Of a stretch of DNA of 61,126 nt, positions 16,951 to 25,835 are shown piece by piece. This stretch comes from Microcystis aeruginosa Ma_SC_T_19800800_S464 (GTDB lineage Bacteria > Cyanobacteriota > Cyanobacteriia > Cyanobacteriales > Microcystaceae), in NCBI GenBank assembly GCA_007095785.1, contig SFBL01000103.1:1-61126 (forward strand). The letters run 5' to 3'. Below the pieces are notes generated by a model. It was not told the DNA's origin. It did no database searches and saw only the letters and a list, made by a program, of their open reading frames with translations. The number at the start of each line of letters is the position of its first letter. The stretch's first letter is position 1. A program made the position numbers and the translations under genes.

Positions 16951-18498
16951 GTGCAAATATTCACGACAATCCCCGGTTTACGCACTTTTTTGGCTGATTA
17001 TCGCCCCGATCACAGTATTGCCCTCGTGCCAACCATGGGCGCTCTCCATAAAGGTCATGCTAGTCTAATTCGACGCGCAGTGACGGAAGCAGAGGTGACT
17101 GTGGTTAGTATTTTTGTTAATCCTCTACAATTTGGCCCTACAGAGGATTTTTCTCGCTATCCCCGCAGCCTTGAAAGCGATCGCCAATTGTGTGAATCCT
17201 TGGGAGTTGCTGCTATTTTTGCTCCCAGTGCGGAAACTTTAGGAATTGGTGATTCTGAGGAGATAACCGCAGTTATTCCCCCGATTTCTCTGACTAGCGG
17301 ATTATGTGGTGCTTTTCGTCCTGGACATTTTCAGGGAGTAGCCACAATTGTCACGCGGTTGTTTAATATTATTGCACCGACGATCGCCTATTTTGGCGAA
17401 AAGGATGCCCAACAGTTAGCGATTATCCGGCAATTAGTCAGAGATTTAAATTTAGCGATCAAGATTCGCGCTTGTGCTACAGTGCGAGAAACATCGGGAT
17501 TAGCAGTTAGTTCTCGCAATCAGTATCTATCAGCCACAGAAAGGGAAAAAGCGACAATTATCGCCCAAAGTTTGCAATTAGCTCTCGAAAGTTTTCGTTT
17601 AGGGGAAAGACAAAAGGAAAAACTACTGGCTATTGTCCAAAAAAATCTCGACAGAGTACCAGAATTTCGCTGTCAGTATCTGGATTTAGTCCATCCCCAG
17701 AGTTTACAACCGATCGAGCAGATCGAGACAGGGGGCTTGTTAGCGATCGCTGGATTGATCGGTCAAACCCGTTTAATTGATAATATTATCTTGCGTCAAC
17801 GTCGGCCAGTTATCGCTATTGATGGGCCTGCTGGAGCGGGAAAATCCACAGTCACGCGCTTAGTAGCGGAAAAATTGGGGTTAACCTATCTCGATACTGG
17901 TGCGATGTATCGCGCGGTGACATGGTTAGTGGTGAATTCCAGTCTGGATTTGTCCGCAGAAGCGGCCATCGCCGAGTTATTATCTTTAGCAAAGATAGAA
18001 ATAATTCCGGCCGATAGTCCCGAAAATGCGACTATAGTGAAGATTAATGGGCAGGATGTAACTTTAGAGATTCGCTCTCCCGCAATTACCGCGCAAGTGT
18101 CCAGAATTGCCGCTCAAAAAGCGGTGCGACAGCAGTTAGTCACCCTGCAAAGACAGCTGGGAATGTCGGGGGGAATAGTTGTGGAAGGTCGAGATATTGG
18201 TACTAATGTTTTCCCAGAAGCGGAATTAAAGATTTTCTTGACAGCGACACCCGAAGAAAGAGCGAGAAGGAGATTAAAAGACTTAGAAGCGCAGGGAAAT
18301 GGGGGTATTAGTCTCGCAGAATTAATCCAAGAGATTGAAAAAAGGGATTATTTGGATAGTAATCGCTCCCTAGCACCCCTGCGAAAAGCCACAGATGCGA
18401 TCGAAGTTAACACCGATCATCTCACTATTGCAGAAGTCACGGAAAAAATCATTGCTCTTTATCATCAAGGAGAAGAAAATCAATGGAGAAGCCTCTAG
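16951..18498 (+). CDS. panC-cmk: bifunctional pantoate-beta-alanine ligase / cytidylate kinase
   Basis: A fused enzyme of 515 residues. The N-terminal part (about 1-280) is pantothenate synthetase, with VPTMGALHKGHASLI and later YFGEKDAQQLA. The C-terminal part from about 287 is CMP kinase, with P-loop GPAGAGKST (292-300), TGAMYRAVT and VVEGRDIG. This fusion is known from cyanobacteria. The two reactions, pantothenate synthesis and CMP phosphorylation, belong to different pathways. GTG at 16951 has GGAG eight bases upstream; the GTG at 16942 is possible but overlaps that site. The downstream PIN gene overlaps its end by 16 bases. Confidence 0.95.
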   Translation: MQIFTTIPGLRTFLADYRPDHSIALVPTMGALHKGHASLIRRAVTEAEVTVVSIFVNPLQFGPTEDFSRYPRSLESDRQLCESLGVAAIFAPSAETLGIGDSEEITAVIPPISLTSGLCGAFRPGHFQGVATIVTRLFNIIAPTIAYFGEKDAQQLAIIRQLVRDLNLAIKIRACATVRETSGLAVSSRNQYLSATEREKATIIAQSLQLALESFRLGERQKEKLLAIVQKNLDRVPEFRCQYLDLVHPQSLQPIEQIETGGLLAIAGLIGQTRLIDNIILRQRRPVIAIDGPAGAGKSTVTRLVAEKLGLTYLDTGAMYRAVTWLVVNSSLDLSAEAAIAELLSLAKIEIIPADSPENATIVKINGQDVTLEIRSPAITAQVSRIAAQKAVRQQLVTLQRQLGMSGGIVVEGRDIGTNVFPEAELKIFLTATPEERARRRLKDLEAQGNGGISLAELIQEIEKRDYLDSNRSLAPLRKATDAIEVNTDHLTIAEVTEKIIALYHQGEENQWRSL

Positions 18499-18983
18499 TT
18501 TTTTTAGATACTGATGTTTTGATTTCTTATCTACGAGGAGATCTAGCCAGTGTACATTTATTCGATCAAGAAATACTCGATCGCGTTCGTCTTGCTATTA
18601 ATGCGATTGTTTTACAAGAGTTATTATTTTTAGCAGAAGTTCGTAATCATCCTGAAATAGTTGATCGGATTCAAGAAAAGGTGACTATCTTGGATTTTGA
18701 TTTAGTTAAACTTGATCAATATTGGCAAAATGCTAGAGATATTCGCAATATTTTGGCAGGCTCGAACGATGTTTTAATTTTAAGTAGTGCCGCTAATTGT
18801 GATTATTTAGTTACCTATGATCAAAAACGTAAAAAAGCCTCTAGTTATCTATATAACTCTAAACCGATGGTAGTAACACCTGAAGAATTATTAGAGGTTA
18901 TTGATCAAAAAAATATAGTCCATTCTAGCCTCTCTTGCCAAGGATATAAATCCTCAAATTTTCCCTTAACTCAGGTGATTTAG
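18483..18983 (+). CDS. PIN-domain protein (VapC-like)
   Basis: 166 residues with the PIN nuclease layout: D9 and D11 in VFLDTDVLISYL, E46 in VLQELLF, and a late acidic pair in NDVLILSSAANCDYLVTYDQ. Such proteins cleave RNA and often act as toxins. It begins inside the last codons of panC-cmk (16-base overlap) and ten bases before the next gene, so it is translationally coupled. No antitoxin-like small gene is adjacent. The DNA is more AT-rich than panC-cmk, suggesting later acquisition. A housekeeping or orphan role is as likely as a toxin role. Confidence 0.85.
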   Translation: MEKPLVFLDTDVLISYLRGDLASVHLFDQEILDRVRLAINAIVLQELLFLAEVRNHPEIVDRIQEKVTILDFDLVKLDQYWQNARDIRNILAGSNDVLILSSAANCDYLVTYDQKRKKASSYLYNSKPMVVTPEELLEVIDQKNIVHSSLSCQGYKSSNFPLTQVI

Positions 18984-18993
18984 GGAGATAATT

Positions 18994-20817
18994 ATGAAGT
19001 TAAATTACCTGACTTTCTCATCTATCTGTTTAACGGTAACTTCCTTGATAATTATTGGCAGTCCAGCTATATCTTTAGCCGATCATAGATCACCAATAAC
19101 TTTAGCTTCTAGGGATTTATCAAACCAGCAACAGGGACTAACAATTATTCTTAATGGTCGTTCTTTCTCTATTCCTTGGCGACAGTGGACAGTAGGAAAT
19201 AGTAGCAGAATAGAAATGGGTGACACGGGAGCAAGACAATTATTGGGCATGGATTTTCTTAGCACAAATGATCCGAAAAAGCAACCGATCAAATGGTTTA
19301 ATTTACAAACTTTATCAGCTAATTTGATCAATTCCGATCGCTGGCTGGATGTTACGGATATTTTACTAAAAATGGGGGCAACAACCACTATTAATGGCGA
19401 TAGTTTAACTATTAACTTTGCTGCCCCTCAGATTGAAGATATTCAGCTAGAAAATTATGGGGCAGTACAAAGGATTATTATTCAACTTGATCGACCGACC
19501 TTTTGGCAAGTTAGTCAGGCAAAAAATCAAGCAGTGATTACCCTAGAAGGAAATGCCCAGCAATCGCTTATCTCTAGGTTTCAACCCCAAACTAGCAGCA
19601 ACAGTAACCAAAATAACGATGAAGATGATCTAGGCAACTCTAATAATAACTTACCCACTCAGATCACTTCCTTAGAAAATAATGGAGTGATCAGTCGTTT
19701 AAAAATTAACCTTCCCACTGCCTACGGATTACAGATCAGCAGTGTGGATAATCCTCCCCGAATTATCATTGATTCTCGTCCCGATGCTATGGATGAAAAG
19801 CGCATTGTTTGGCAACCAGGGTTAATCTGGAATCAAAAATATATCCAGTTAGATCAAGATTGGTTTCCCGTGACTTGGTTAGAAATTGATCCCAGAAATC
19901 CTCAGATAACTATTAAACCAATCACAGCTAATTCCACCTCAATGCGCGGCACTAATCCCCTGATCACGATTAATAGCGAAAGTAACGCAGTAGCGATGAT
20001 TAATGGCGGCTTTTTTAATCGTAATAATCAGTTACCTTTGGGGGCAATTCGTGTGGATGGCAAATGGTTATCCGGACCAATTTTAAACCGAGGAGCGATC
20101 GCATGGGATAATCGTGGTAAAATCAGGATTGATCGCCTGAGTTTAGAGGAAACTCTCATTACTGCCACCGGACAACGTTTTACCCTAACCCAGTTAAATA
20201 GTGGTTTCGTGACAGCCGGCTGCAGTCGTTATACTCGTGATTGGGGAAGTAATTATCATCCCCTCACCGAGCGCGAAACCGGGTTAGTCGTGCAAGGCGA
20301 TCGCATAACGGAGAAATTAAATAATCTTTTGCCACAGGATAGTATAGACATACCGGAAAATGGCTATTTAGTCATCTGCCGAAAGACAGATATTAATTTA
20401 AAGATTGGTGAGACAGTCAACCTCGATAGCGTCACCCTACCGAGAGATTTTGCTAATTATCCCCAGATTTTAGGTGCTGGTCCCCTATTATTGCAGAATG
20501 GGCGCCTAGTTTTAGATGGAAATGCCGAAAAATTTAGTCCGGCATTCCAAAATCAACAAGCTTCCCGCAGTGCGATCGCAGTTAGCCGAGAAGGAAAAAT
20601 TTTGCTAGTTGCTATCCATAATCGCGTCGGGGGAAGGGGGGCAACTTTAGGGGAATTAGCCCGAATTTTGCTGTTAATGGCGGCAAAAGACGGTTTAAAC
20701 CTAGATGGGGGTAGTTCCACTGGAATAGCCTTGGCGGGTTATCTGCTCGATCGCTCTGCCGTTACCGCCGCAAAAGTCCATAATGGAATAGGAATATTTT
20801 TATCCCCGTCTCCTTGA
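18994..20817 (+). CDS. secreted phosphodiester glycosidase-like (NAGPA domain) protein
   Basis: 607 residues. An N-terminal signal peptide (about 1-29, ending in AISLADH) targets it to the periplasm or envelope. Residues 45-150 resemble a copper-amine-oxidase N-terminal-like module (ILNGRSFSIPWRQW), 155-190 an AMIN-like strand region, then an N/Q-rich linker (about 200-225). The C-terminal 330 residues carry NAGPA marks: VAMINGGFFNRNNQLPLGAI, SGPILNRGAIAW and NLDGGSSTGIAL. Relatives act on N-acetylglucosamine phosphodiesters or are linked to exopolysaccharide. Substrate not predictable. It probably shares a transcript with the genes before and after it. Confidence 0.85.
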   Translation: MKLNYLTFSSICLTVTSLIIIGSPAISLADHRSPITLASRDLSNQQQGLTIILNGRSFSIPWRQWTVGNSSRIEMGDTGARQLLGMDFLSTNDPKKQPIKWFNLQTLSANLINSDRWLDVTDILLKMGATTTINGDSLTINFAAPQIEDIQLENYGAVQRIIIQLDRPTFWQVSQAKNQAVITLEGNAQQSLISRFQPQTSSNSNQNNDEDDLGNSNNNLPTQITSLENNGVISRLKINLPTAYGLQISSVDNPPRIIIDSRPDAMDEKRIVWQPGLIWNQKYIQLDQDWFPVTWLEIDPRNPQITIKPITANSTSMRGTNPLITINSESNAVAMINGGFFNRNNQLPLGAIRVDGKWLSGPILNRGAIAWDNRGKIRIDRLSLEETLITATGQRFTLTQLNSGFVTAGCSRYTRDWGSNYHPLTERETGLVVQGDRITEKLNNLLPQDSIDIPENGYLVICRKTDINLKIGETVNLDSVTLPRDFANYPQILGAGPLLLQNGRLVLDGNAEKFSPAFQNQQASRSAIAVSREGKILLVAIHNRVGGRGATLGELARILLLMAAKDGLNLDGGSSTGIALAGYLLDRSAVTAAKVHNGIGIFLSPSP

Positions 20818-20831
20818 AAGGTGTGAAAACA

Positions 20832-21155
20832 ATGGATAATAGCGACTGGATTAAACAATTGCTGCTGATGGGTATTGGCACTACTTCCATGGTGGCAGAA
20901 AAAATCAAAGAAGTGAGCGATGAATTAGTCAAAGACGGTAAAATCAATTCCGATCAGGCTAAAAACTTTGTCGATGATCTGATGACACAGATGAAGTCTG
21001 AACAGGGGAGCTTCGAGAACAACTTAGAACGCTATATTCGCCAGATTTTGCAGGATTTAGGGGTTCCCCGACAATCGGAAATGGACGAACTGCGGGGAAG
21101 GATTGATAGATTAGAACGACAGGTGAGAGACTTAGAGAATAAACTCTGGCGTTAG
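20832..21155 (+). CDS. phasin-like coiled-coil protein
   Basis: 107 residues with an amphipathic N-terminal helix (WIKQLLLMGIGTTSMVAEKI), a KDGKINSDQAKNFVDDL segment, and a C-terminal coiled coil (ELRGRIDRLERQVRDLENKL). This is the layout of the phasin/PhaF-type family; true phasins coat polyhydroxyalkanoate granules, but cyanobacterial relatives are widespread and need not do so. ATG 20832 is preferred over in-frame TTG 20814, which overlaps the previous stop. It sits between the glycosidase gene and the FKBP gene with short gaps. Confidence 0.7.
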   Translation: MDNSDWIKQLLLMGIGTTSMVAEKIKEVSDELVKDGKINSDQAKNFVDDLMTQMKSEQGSFENNLERYIRQILQDLGVPRQSEMDELRGRIDRLERQVRDLENKLWR

Positions 21156-21161
21156 GGAGCT

Positions 21162-21680
21162 ATGAAATCAATGCGCGAAATCTTGCTCAGTTTTGCTATT
21201 ATTGCCGTTTGTGGCTTATTTTTAATCGCTGCTTCCCTCTTTGGTGGAGGGGAAAAAACCAATGCGATCGCCGCCGAAACCAATCCACCTGCTATCACTC
21301 AAACTATTAATAAGGAAATCATCTCCATGGATTTAGATCAAGCAGTCACCACCGATTCGGGACTAAAATACATCGATATCGTGGAAGGAACCGGAGAAAG
21401 TCCCCAAAAAGGTCAAAAAGTGACTGTTCACTACACGGGAACCCTGACAGACGGCAAAAAATTCGATAGTTCCAAGGATCGCAATCAACCTTTTACCTTT
21501 ACCATTGGAGTTGGTCAAGTGATCAAAGGATGGGATGAGGGAGTCGCATCGATGAAAGTCGGTGGACAGCGTACCTTAATTATCCCCCCAGAATTGGGTT
21601 ATGGTGCGCGGGGTGCCGGTGGGGTGATTCCTCCCAACGCGACTTTACTTTTCGATGTGGAATTGTTGGGAGTCAAATAA
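21162..21680 (+). CDS. FKBP-type peptidyl-prolyl isomerase, membrane-anchored or exported
   Basis: 172 residues. A hydrophobic N-terminal segment (about 6-27) is a signal anchor, followed by a linker and one FKBP domain (about 66-172). Family marks are [53 protein letters not shown] and LLFDVELL. It should speed proline isomerisation in the periplasm or thylakoid lumen. It starts seven bases after the phasin-like gene and is followed by a terminator, so it ends this operon. Confidence 0.93.
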   Translation: MKSMREILLSFAIIAVCGLFLIAASLFGGGEKTNAIAAETNPPAITQTINKEIISMDLDQAVTTDSGLKYIDIVEGTGESPQKGQKVTVHYTGTLTDGKKFDSSKDRNQPFTFTIGVGQVIKGWDEGVASMKVGGQRTLIIPPELGYGARGAGGVIPPNATLLFDVELLGVK

Positions 21681-21710
21681 ATAGGTTTTTCCTCTGATTT
21701 TTCACCTCTA

Positions 21711-21740
21711 CCCGCATCGCTCCTGAATGCGGGTTTTTTG
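21711..21740 (+). terminator. terminator after the FKBP gene
   Basis: ACCCGCAT at 21711-21718 pairs with ATGCGGGT at 21728-21735, followed by six T. It lies between the convergent FKBP and psb28 genes. Confidence 0.85.
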
Positions 21741-21767
21741 ACAGATTGCCGGAAGCTAAGGGCAAAA

Positions 21768-22106
21768 TCAAGAGGATTTAGTAAATTCTAGACCGTTTTC
21801 GCTACCGTAACGCTCCATAAAACGCATAAAACGATCCCACTCTGCGGGAGAATTAAAAACAACCGTAGCTTCGATCGCCATGGGTTTACCGTTGATAAAT
21901 TTGCCTTTTACTTCCCTGGTGACGATTTCCCCCTCCTCATCAATGAGATACATCCCCGTGATTTCCTCGGTTTGTTGATCTCCGAGGATAGTCGGTTGAT
22001 CAAAATAAAATTTTGCCGATCCCTTCTCTCCCGTTTTAGTGCGACTTAAGCGTATATCGGGAACAACTGGTTCTTTTAACCCCCTGGAAAACTGAATTTC
22101 TGCCAT
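21768..22106 (-). CDS. psb28: photosystem II assembly protein Psb28
   Basis: 112 residues, beginning [20 protein letters not shown] with the conserved [19 protein letters not shown] and [14 protein letters not shown] segments. Psb28 is a soluble cytoplasmic-side factor that binds CP47-containing photosystem II intermediates during assembly. Length and sequence are typical. It is a single gene facing the FKBP gene. Confidence 0.96.
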   Translation of the reverse strand: MAEIQFSRGLKEPVVPDIRLSRTKTGEKGSAKFYFDQPTILGDQQTEEITGMYLIDEEGEIVTREVKGKFINGKPMAIEATVVFNSPAEWDRFMRFMERYGSENGLEFTKSS

Positions 22107-22199
22107 TACTTTTCTTTATCCTTTTCATGAAATACACATTTCTAGATCATCTCACACCAAGTCGCAAGTAAAAAGCAGATGGGACAGCACAAACTCAAA

Positions 22200-22270
22200 A
22201 TATCAATACCAACACGATTTTTCCTTATTCCTAGCAGGCCTATCCATGGGTAACATCTTTCTTAACATAA
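22200..22270. repeat. left fragment of a dispersed repeat plus ATCTTTCTTAACA repeat
   Basis: ATACCAACACGATTTTTCCT then TTATTCCTAGCAGG (about 22205-22238) resembles the left end of the inverted-repeat element at 30109. CTATCC...ACATCTTTCTTAACA (22240-22267) is shared with 10826 and 60870. Confidence 0.55.
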
Positions 22271-22983
22271 AATTTGACAAAAAGACAAAAGTGTGCAAAG
22301 TAGCCCAAGTTGGTTCTCTGGGGGAACTAATTTGATGAAATAGTTCCAGCGTTGTGGTCGGTCTTAATTGCCATGCCCTCTATAATACAGGCCATCAGGG
22401 TTCTGTCCCTTCTTAATAAAAACGTCTTATTGCGCTGACTAATTAGGCGTGTTTTCGCTTACTTGTGTCCTTAAATACTTCTTTTACTGCGTCAAATCAC
22501 ACAAGTGTTTGTGTAAAGGCTGTATCATTATAGTACGAGTAAATTACATTGTTGCCATTGCTTCCCGCTTCTCATCTAGACTATGTTGAGATTTGTCAAA
22601 GCTAATTGCAATAGTGATCTTTTACAGCCAATGGTTTTTTAAGTCTGTTAGCAAGCTATGTCTGTCCTAAATAAAGAAAATCTTAAGCTGGAAACTCCCA
22701 CCCTGTTTCAAAAATGCCAAAAAACGGGTTTCTGGGAGAAGTGTTGGGGTGAGGGCAATTAACCATCTCTGCCATTACCTTGGAAAAATTCGACTTAAAC
22801 AAATTATTAATAGACAGGCAGCCTATTAGTAGTTATCTTAACAGTGAGATAGGAAGTTTCTGGTTTTAGAGAAGGACGGAACGTCGGAATATTATCTGAT
22901 CGTCTAGATATAATCACAAATCCTATCATACTTCATCTTTATGATAAACGCTATAATCTGAAAGTTATTACCAGTTGCTCATC
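22271..22983. repeat. spacer holding the right part of an inverted-repeat element
   Basis: Positions 22724-22790 (GTTTCTGGGAGAAGTG, GGGGTGAGGGCAATTAACC, ATCTCTGCCATTACCT) match the right half of the element at 30152-30217 closely. Together with the left fragment at 22205 this looks like an older copy separated by about 480 bases of unrecognised DNA. No gene is supported elsewhere in the stretch. Confidence 0.5.
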
Positions 22984-24030
22984 ATGAAAAAACTTACTTA
23001 TTCATTGCTCCCCCTGGGGATTGCTGTTGGACTTTGCCTAAACATTGCCCCTGCTTCCGCTAGTTTGATGGTACGAAATGTCATTCCCAACGCTGCCCTT
23101 TCTATTGACGGTTTCGGTAGTACAACTAATAGTGGAGTTATTCAAGCCGATATACCCACAGGTTCTACTATTGAGAGGGCTTATCTCTATGCTGCTTCCG
23201 TCTGGGATTTACAACAAGTTTACGGAGTAACTTTTAATGGGAATACACTTTCCTTGGATTCAGCAACTATTCTTAGTCCGAATAACAACCCAGCCACTAC
23301 CGCCCGTTGGGATGTCACCAGTATCATCGCCTCTTCTTTTACGGGGGGATTGCAAGACTTTACTATCGTTGAAAACGGGCCTCCTTCTCCAAACCTAACT
23401 AACGATGGGGCGGTTCTTGTCGTTGCCTATAGTAATCCTTCTACCCAAGGTTTTACCTCGGTTATCTTAGACGGAGAACTGTCCACCGGGGGAGACACGA
23501 GCCAGTTTGATTTTGCCAGTCCTTACACTGGGGGAGATTTTCTGGTTTCACTTGCCTCTAGTTATAGCAAGCAGCCAGTCTTGGGGCAGCAGCAATTTAC
23601 CGTAATTGACGTAACTACTAACTCAACCAATAATCGACGTTTAACTACAAGTGCAGGGGGAGCGGATGACCGCACTACTGGTCAAACATCGGCAGATGGA
23701 AATTTGATAACTGTTGGGGGGATAGGCGATAATCCTGCTAATCCAAATCCGACGATTCAGCCTAGTATTATGAATGGGAATCCAGACGACGAATACTATA
23801 ACCTTGCTTTTGGCAATAGCGCTAGTGCCACTCCTTTTATCTTGCCAGGAGATACTTTCCTGCGCTTAACAACAGTGAACCCAAGCAATGATGATAACGT
23901 TTTTGGAATGTTTATCACCAGTGGATTTAAGCTCACTGCCACTACCGTCCCCGAACCATCGATGAAACTGGGTATTTTCGGTATCGGTGCCATCGGTATC
24001 TTACTATCTCGCCTTGGTAAAAAATCCTAA
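22984..24030 (+). CDS. PEP-CTERM sorting-domain protein
   Basis: 348 residues, exported. A signal peptide (about 1-26, ending APASASL) is followed by a Ser/Thr/Asn-rich beta domain and a C-terminal PEP-CTERM tag: TTVPEPSMKLG, hydrophobic helix IFGIGAIGILLS, then the basic end RLGKKS. Such tags are processed by exosortase in organisms making surface polysaccharide or biofilm. The ATG at 22984 gives MKKLTYSLLPLG; an upstream TTG at 22975 is less likely. Codon use and N-richness suggest a fast-evolving surface protein. Function of the main domain is unknown. Confidence 0.9.
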   Translation: MKKLTYSLLPLGIAVGLCLNIAPASASLMVRNVIPNAALSIDGFGSTTNSGVIQADIPTGSTIERAYLYAASVWDLQQVYGVTFNGNTLSLDSATILSPNNNPATTARWDVTSIIASSFTGGLQDFTIVENGPPSPNLTNDGAVLVVAYSNPSTQGFTSVILDGELSTGGDTSQFDFASPYTGGDFLVSLASSYSKQPVLGQQQFTVIDVTTNSTNNRRLTTSAGGADDRTTGQTSADGNLITVGGIGDNPANPNPTIQPSIMNGNPDDEYYNLAFGNSASATPFILPGDTFLRLTTVNPSNDDNVFGMFITSGFKLTATTVPEPSMKLGIFGIGAIGILLSRLGKKS

Positions 24031-24063
24031 CAGAGGATAAACCTGGCAATTTAAGGCTGTAAA

Positions 24064-24122
24064 TTGCGGTAAAAAGCCATCAAATGTTCGATTGTGGTTT
24101 TTTATCGCTTTTTTTACCGCAA
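24064..24122 (+). terminator. long inverted repeat after the PEP-CTERM gene
   Basis: TTGCGGTAAAAAGC (24064-24077) is mirrored by GCTTTTTTTACCGCAA (24107-24122), with a T-run inside the second arm. It can act as a terminator. The remaining bases to 24267 hold only heptamer-type sequence (24240-24262). Confidence 0.6.
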
Positions 24123-24267
24123 AATCACATTTACCTAGTTCTAGGTTTTTACCGTTCCAAGATGAAATTTGAGCTTCAACCTAAATCACCGTAAGAGAGT
24201 CTCGGAGTGTAATCAGTGGCAAAATCAAGGCTATGATCGATCACTGATAACCAATAACTGAGATGAG

Positions 24268-25776
24268 ATGGTTTTATTAGAAGCAGCGGTTCATTCTTCC
24301 CTACGCGCTTTTTTACGGGAACAAGGGCGCTTTTACTGGTCTCATCATCTCACTATGGGGCGACTGGTGGCTAGAGCTTTACGCCTAAAACGTTCCTCTC
24401 TCATACAAACTGGAACTACTCTCTCCCGTTATTGTCTCAGTTATCTCACCCCGGCTCTTTTAGGTGATACACCTGTTCTAATTGTTGCCCCAGAGTCAGA
24501 ACTAAACCTACTGTTAGAAGTGGAAATCCCCCATCTACAAGCATGGTTAAAAACTCAGCGAGATATCCTCAAAAGCGATCGCTTTCCCGCTAATTTTACC
24601 GGTTTACTCCTCACCACACCCCAACAATGGTTAGAGGATAAATTGGGCAATCTCGGTCATTTTCCCCAGAATATCCCCACGATAATCGATCGGGCCGAAG
24701 ATTTAGAAACTTGTCTACTAGACTATCTCACCGTCACCATTACTCCCGAACAATGGTTCGCTTTAGGGTCAGCATATCCCCAGCATAGAGAGTTTATAAA
24801 CTTAATTAAAGCACAACTTAGCCAAAGTATTCTTGGTCATCCAATTAATCCCTATAATTGCTATCTTATTGATGCCAAGGAAAAAGAATATATAATTGCC
24901 CTGCTGCAACGCTTGGATCAAGACTTAACCACTGATTCTGCTTGGCAACTTTTAGCGGCAAAAATACCCGAGCATAATTATCTCCTCTGGACATCAGTAG
25001 ATCGAGATCGAGAAGAATTTACCCTAAAAATCAGCCCTTTGGAGGTGGCTAGTTTTTTCAAACCGATTTGGCAGCAGCAACCCTTTGTTTTAATCGGCAG
25101 TTTTTTAGATAGTGAAAAATCCGCTAATTTATACCGTCAAAATCAGGGTATCGGAGATATTTTAACTCTAAAGTTTGCAGCTGATCGCGAAAGTGAATAT
25201 ATTCATTTATATCTACCCGATCGCATCAGCGCCCCCAATACGCCCGAATTTCAACCGATGTTATTAAAGCAAGTGCGGGAATTAGTTAGCGCTAATCATA
25301 CCAGTGAACAACCGATAGTAATCCTGATTGAAGATGTTCCCCTCAAGGCACAAATTGCCACCCAAATCGCAGCCGATTATGGTTCGCGAGTGCAAGTGGA
25401 AAAAACCGGGATTAATAGTAATACTATTCTCGTTTGTGGTTGGCAATTCTGGCAAACTCATCAAGAAAAATTTCTCACTCCCAGTTTATTAATTATCGCT
25501 ACTTTACCCTTACCCTCCCCCGAAAATCCTCTCGTTGCTGGCAAAATTGCTTACTACAAACGACAACATCTCGACTGGTTTCGTGCCTATCTTTTACCCA
25601 CAGCAGTGAGGGAAATTCAGAAATCTGTTCAGTCTCTCCGGGAGTGTCAAGGTTGTGTGGCTGTCCTCGATAATCGTGTCAATGCTCGCAGTTATGGCCG
25701 ACAAATTCTCTCCGCTTTAGAACCCTATGCTAAAGTCAATTATCTCGATCAACAATTTTTTCAAGATAAAGATTAA
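24268..25776 (+). CDS. DinG/XPD-like helicase relative lacking ATPase motifs
   Basis: 502 residues. The C-terminal part resembles superfamily 2 helicases of the DinG/Rad3 group: LPLPSPENPLVAGKIAYY, FRAYLLPTAVREIQKSV and QSLRECQGCVAVLDNRV correspond to their final motifs. Yet where the Walker A loop should be it reads LIQTGTTLSRY (45-55), without GKT, and the DEAH position reads IIDRAEDLE (139-147). It is therefore probably an inactive, perhaps DNA-binding or regulatory, paralogue. The length is shorter than active DinG. Neighbours give no clue. I have the impression that similar proteins occur in other cyanobacteria, but did not test it. Confidence 0.65.
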   Translation: MVLLEAAVHSSLRAFLREQGRFYWSHHLTMGRLVARALRLKRSSLIQTGTTLSRYCLSYLTPALLGDTPVLIVAPESELNLLLEVEIPHLQAWLKTQRDILKSDRFPANFTGLLLTTPQQWLEDKLGNLGHFPQNIPTIIDRAEDLETCLLDYLTVTITPEQWFALGSAYPQHREFINLIKAQLSQSILGHPINPYNCYLIDAKEKEYIIALLQRLDQDLTTDSAWQLLAAKIPEHNYLLWTSVDRDREEFTLKISPLEVASFFKPIWQQQPFVLIGSFLDSEKSANLYRQNQGIGDILTLKFAADRESEYIHLYLPDRISAPNTPEFQPMLLKQVRELVSANHTSEQPIVILIEDVPLKAQIATQIAADYGSRVQVEKTGINSNTILVCGWQFWQTHQEKFLTPSLLIIATLPLPSPENPLVAGKIAYYKRQHLDWFRAYLLPTAVREIQKSVQSLRECQGCVAVLDNRVNARSYGRQILSALEPYAKVNYLDQQFFQDKD

Positions 25777-25835
25777 ATCAGTTATCAGTTATCAGTTATC
25801 AGTTATCAGTTCACTGTTTACTGATAAAATCTCCC
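25777..25835. repeat. heptamer repeat between convergent genes
   Basis: Four to five copies of GTTATCA lie between the helicase-like gene and the CruP-like gene, overlapping the latter's last codons (25811 onward). Confidence 0.75.
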
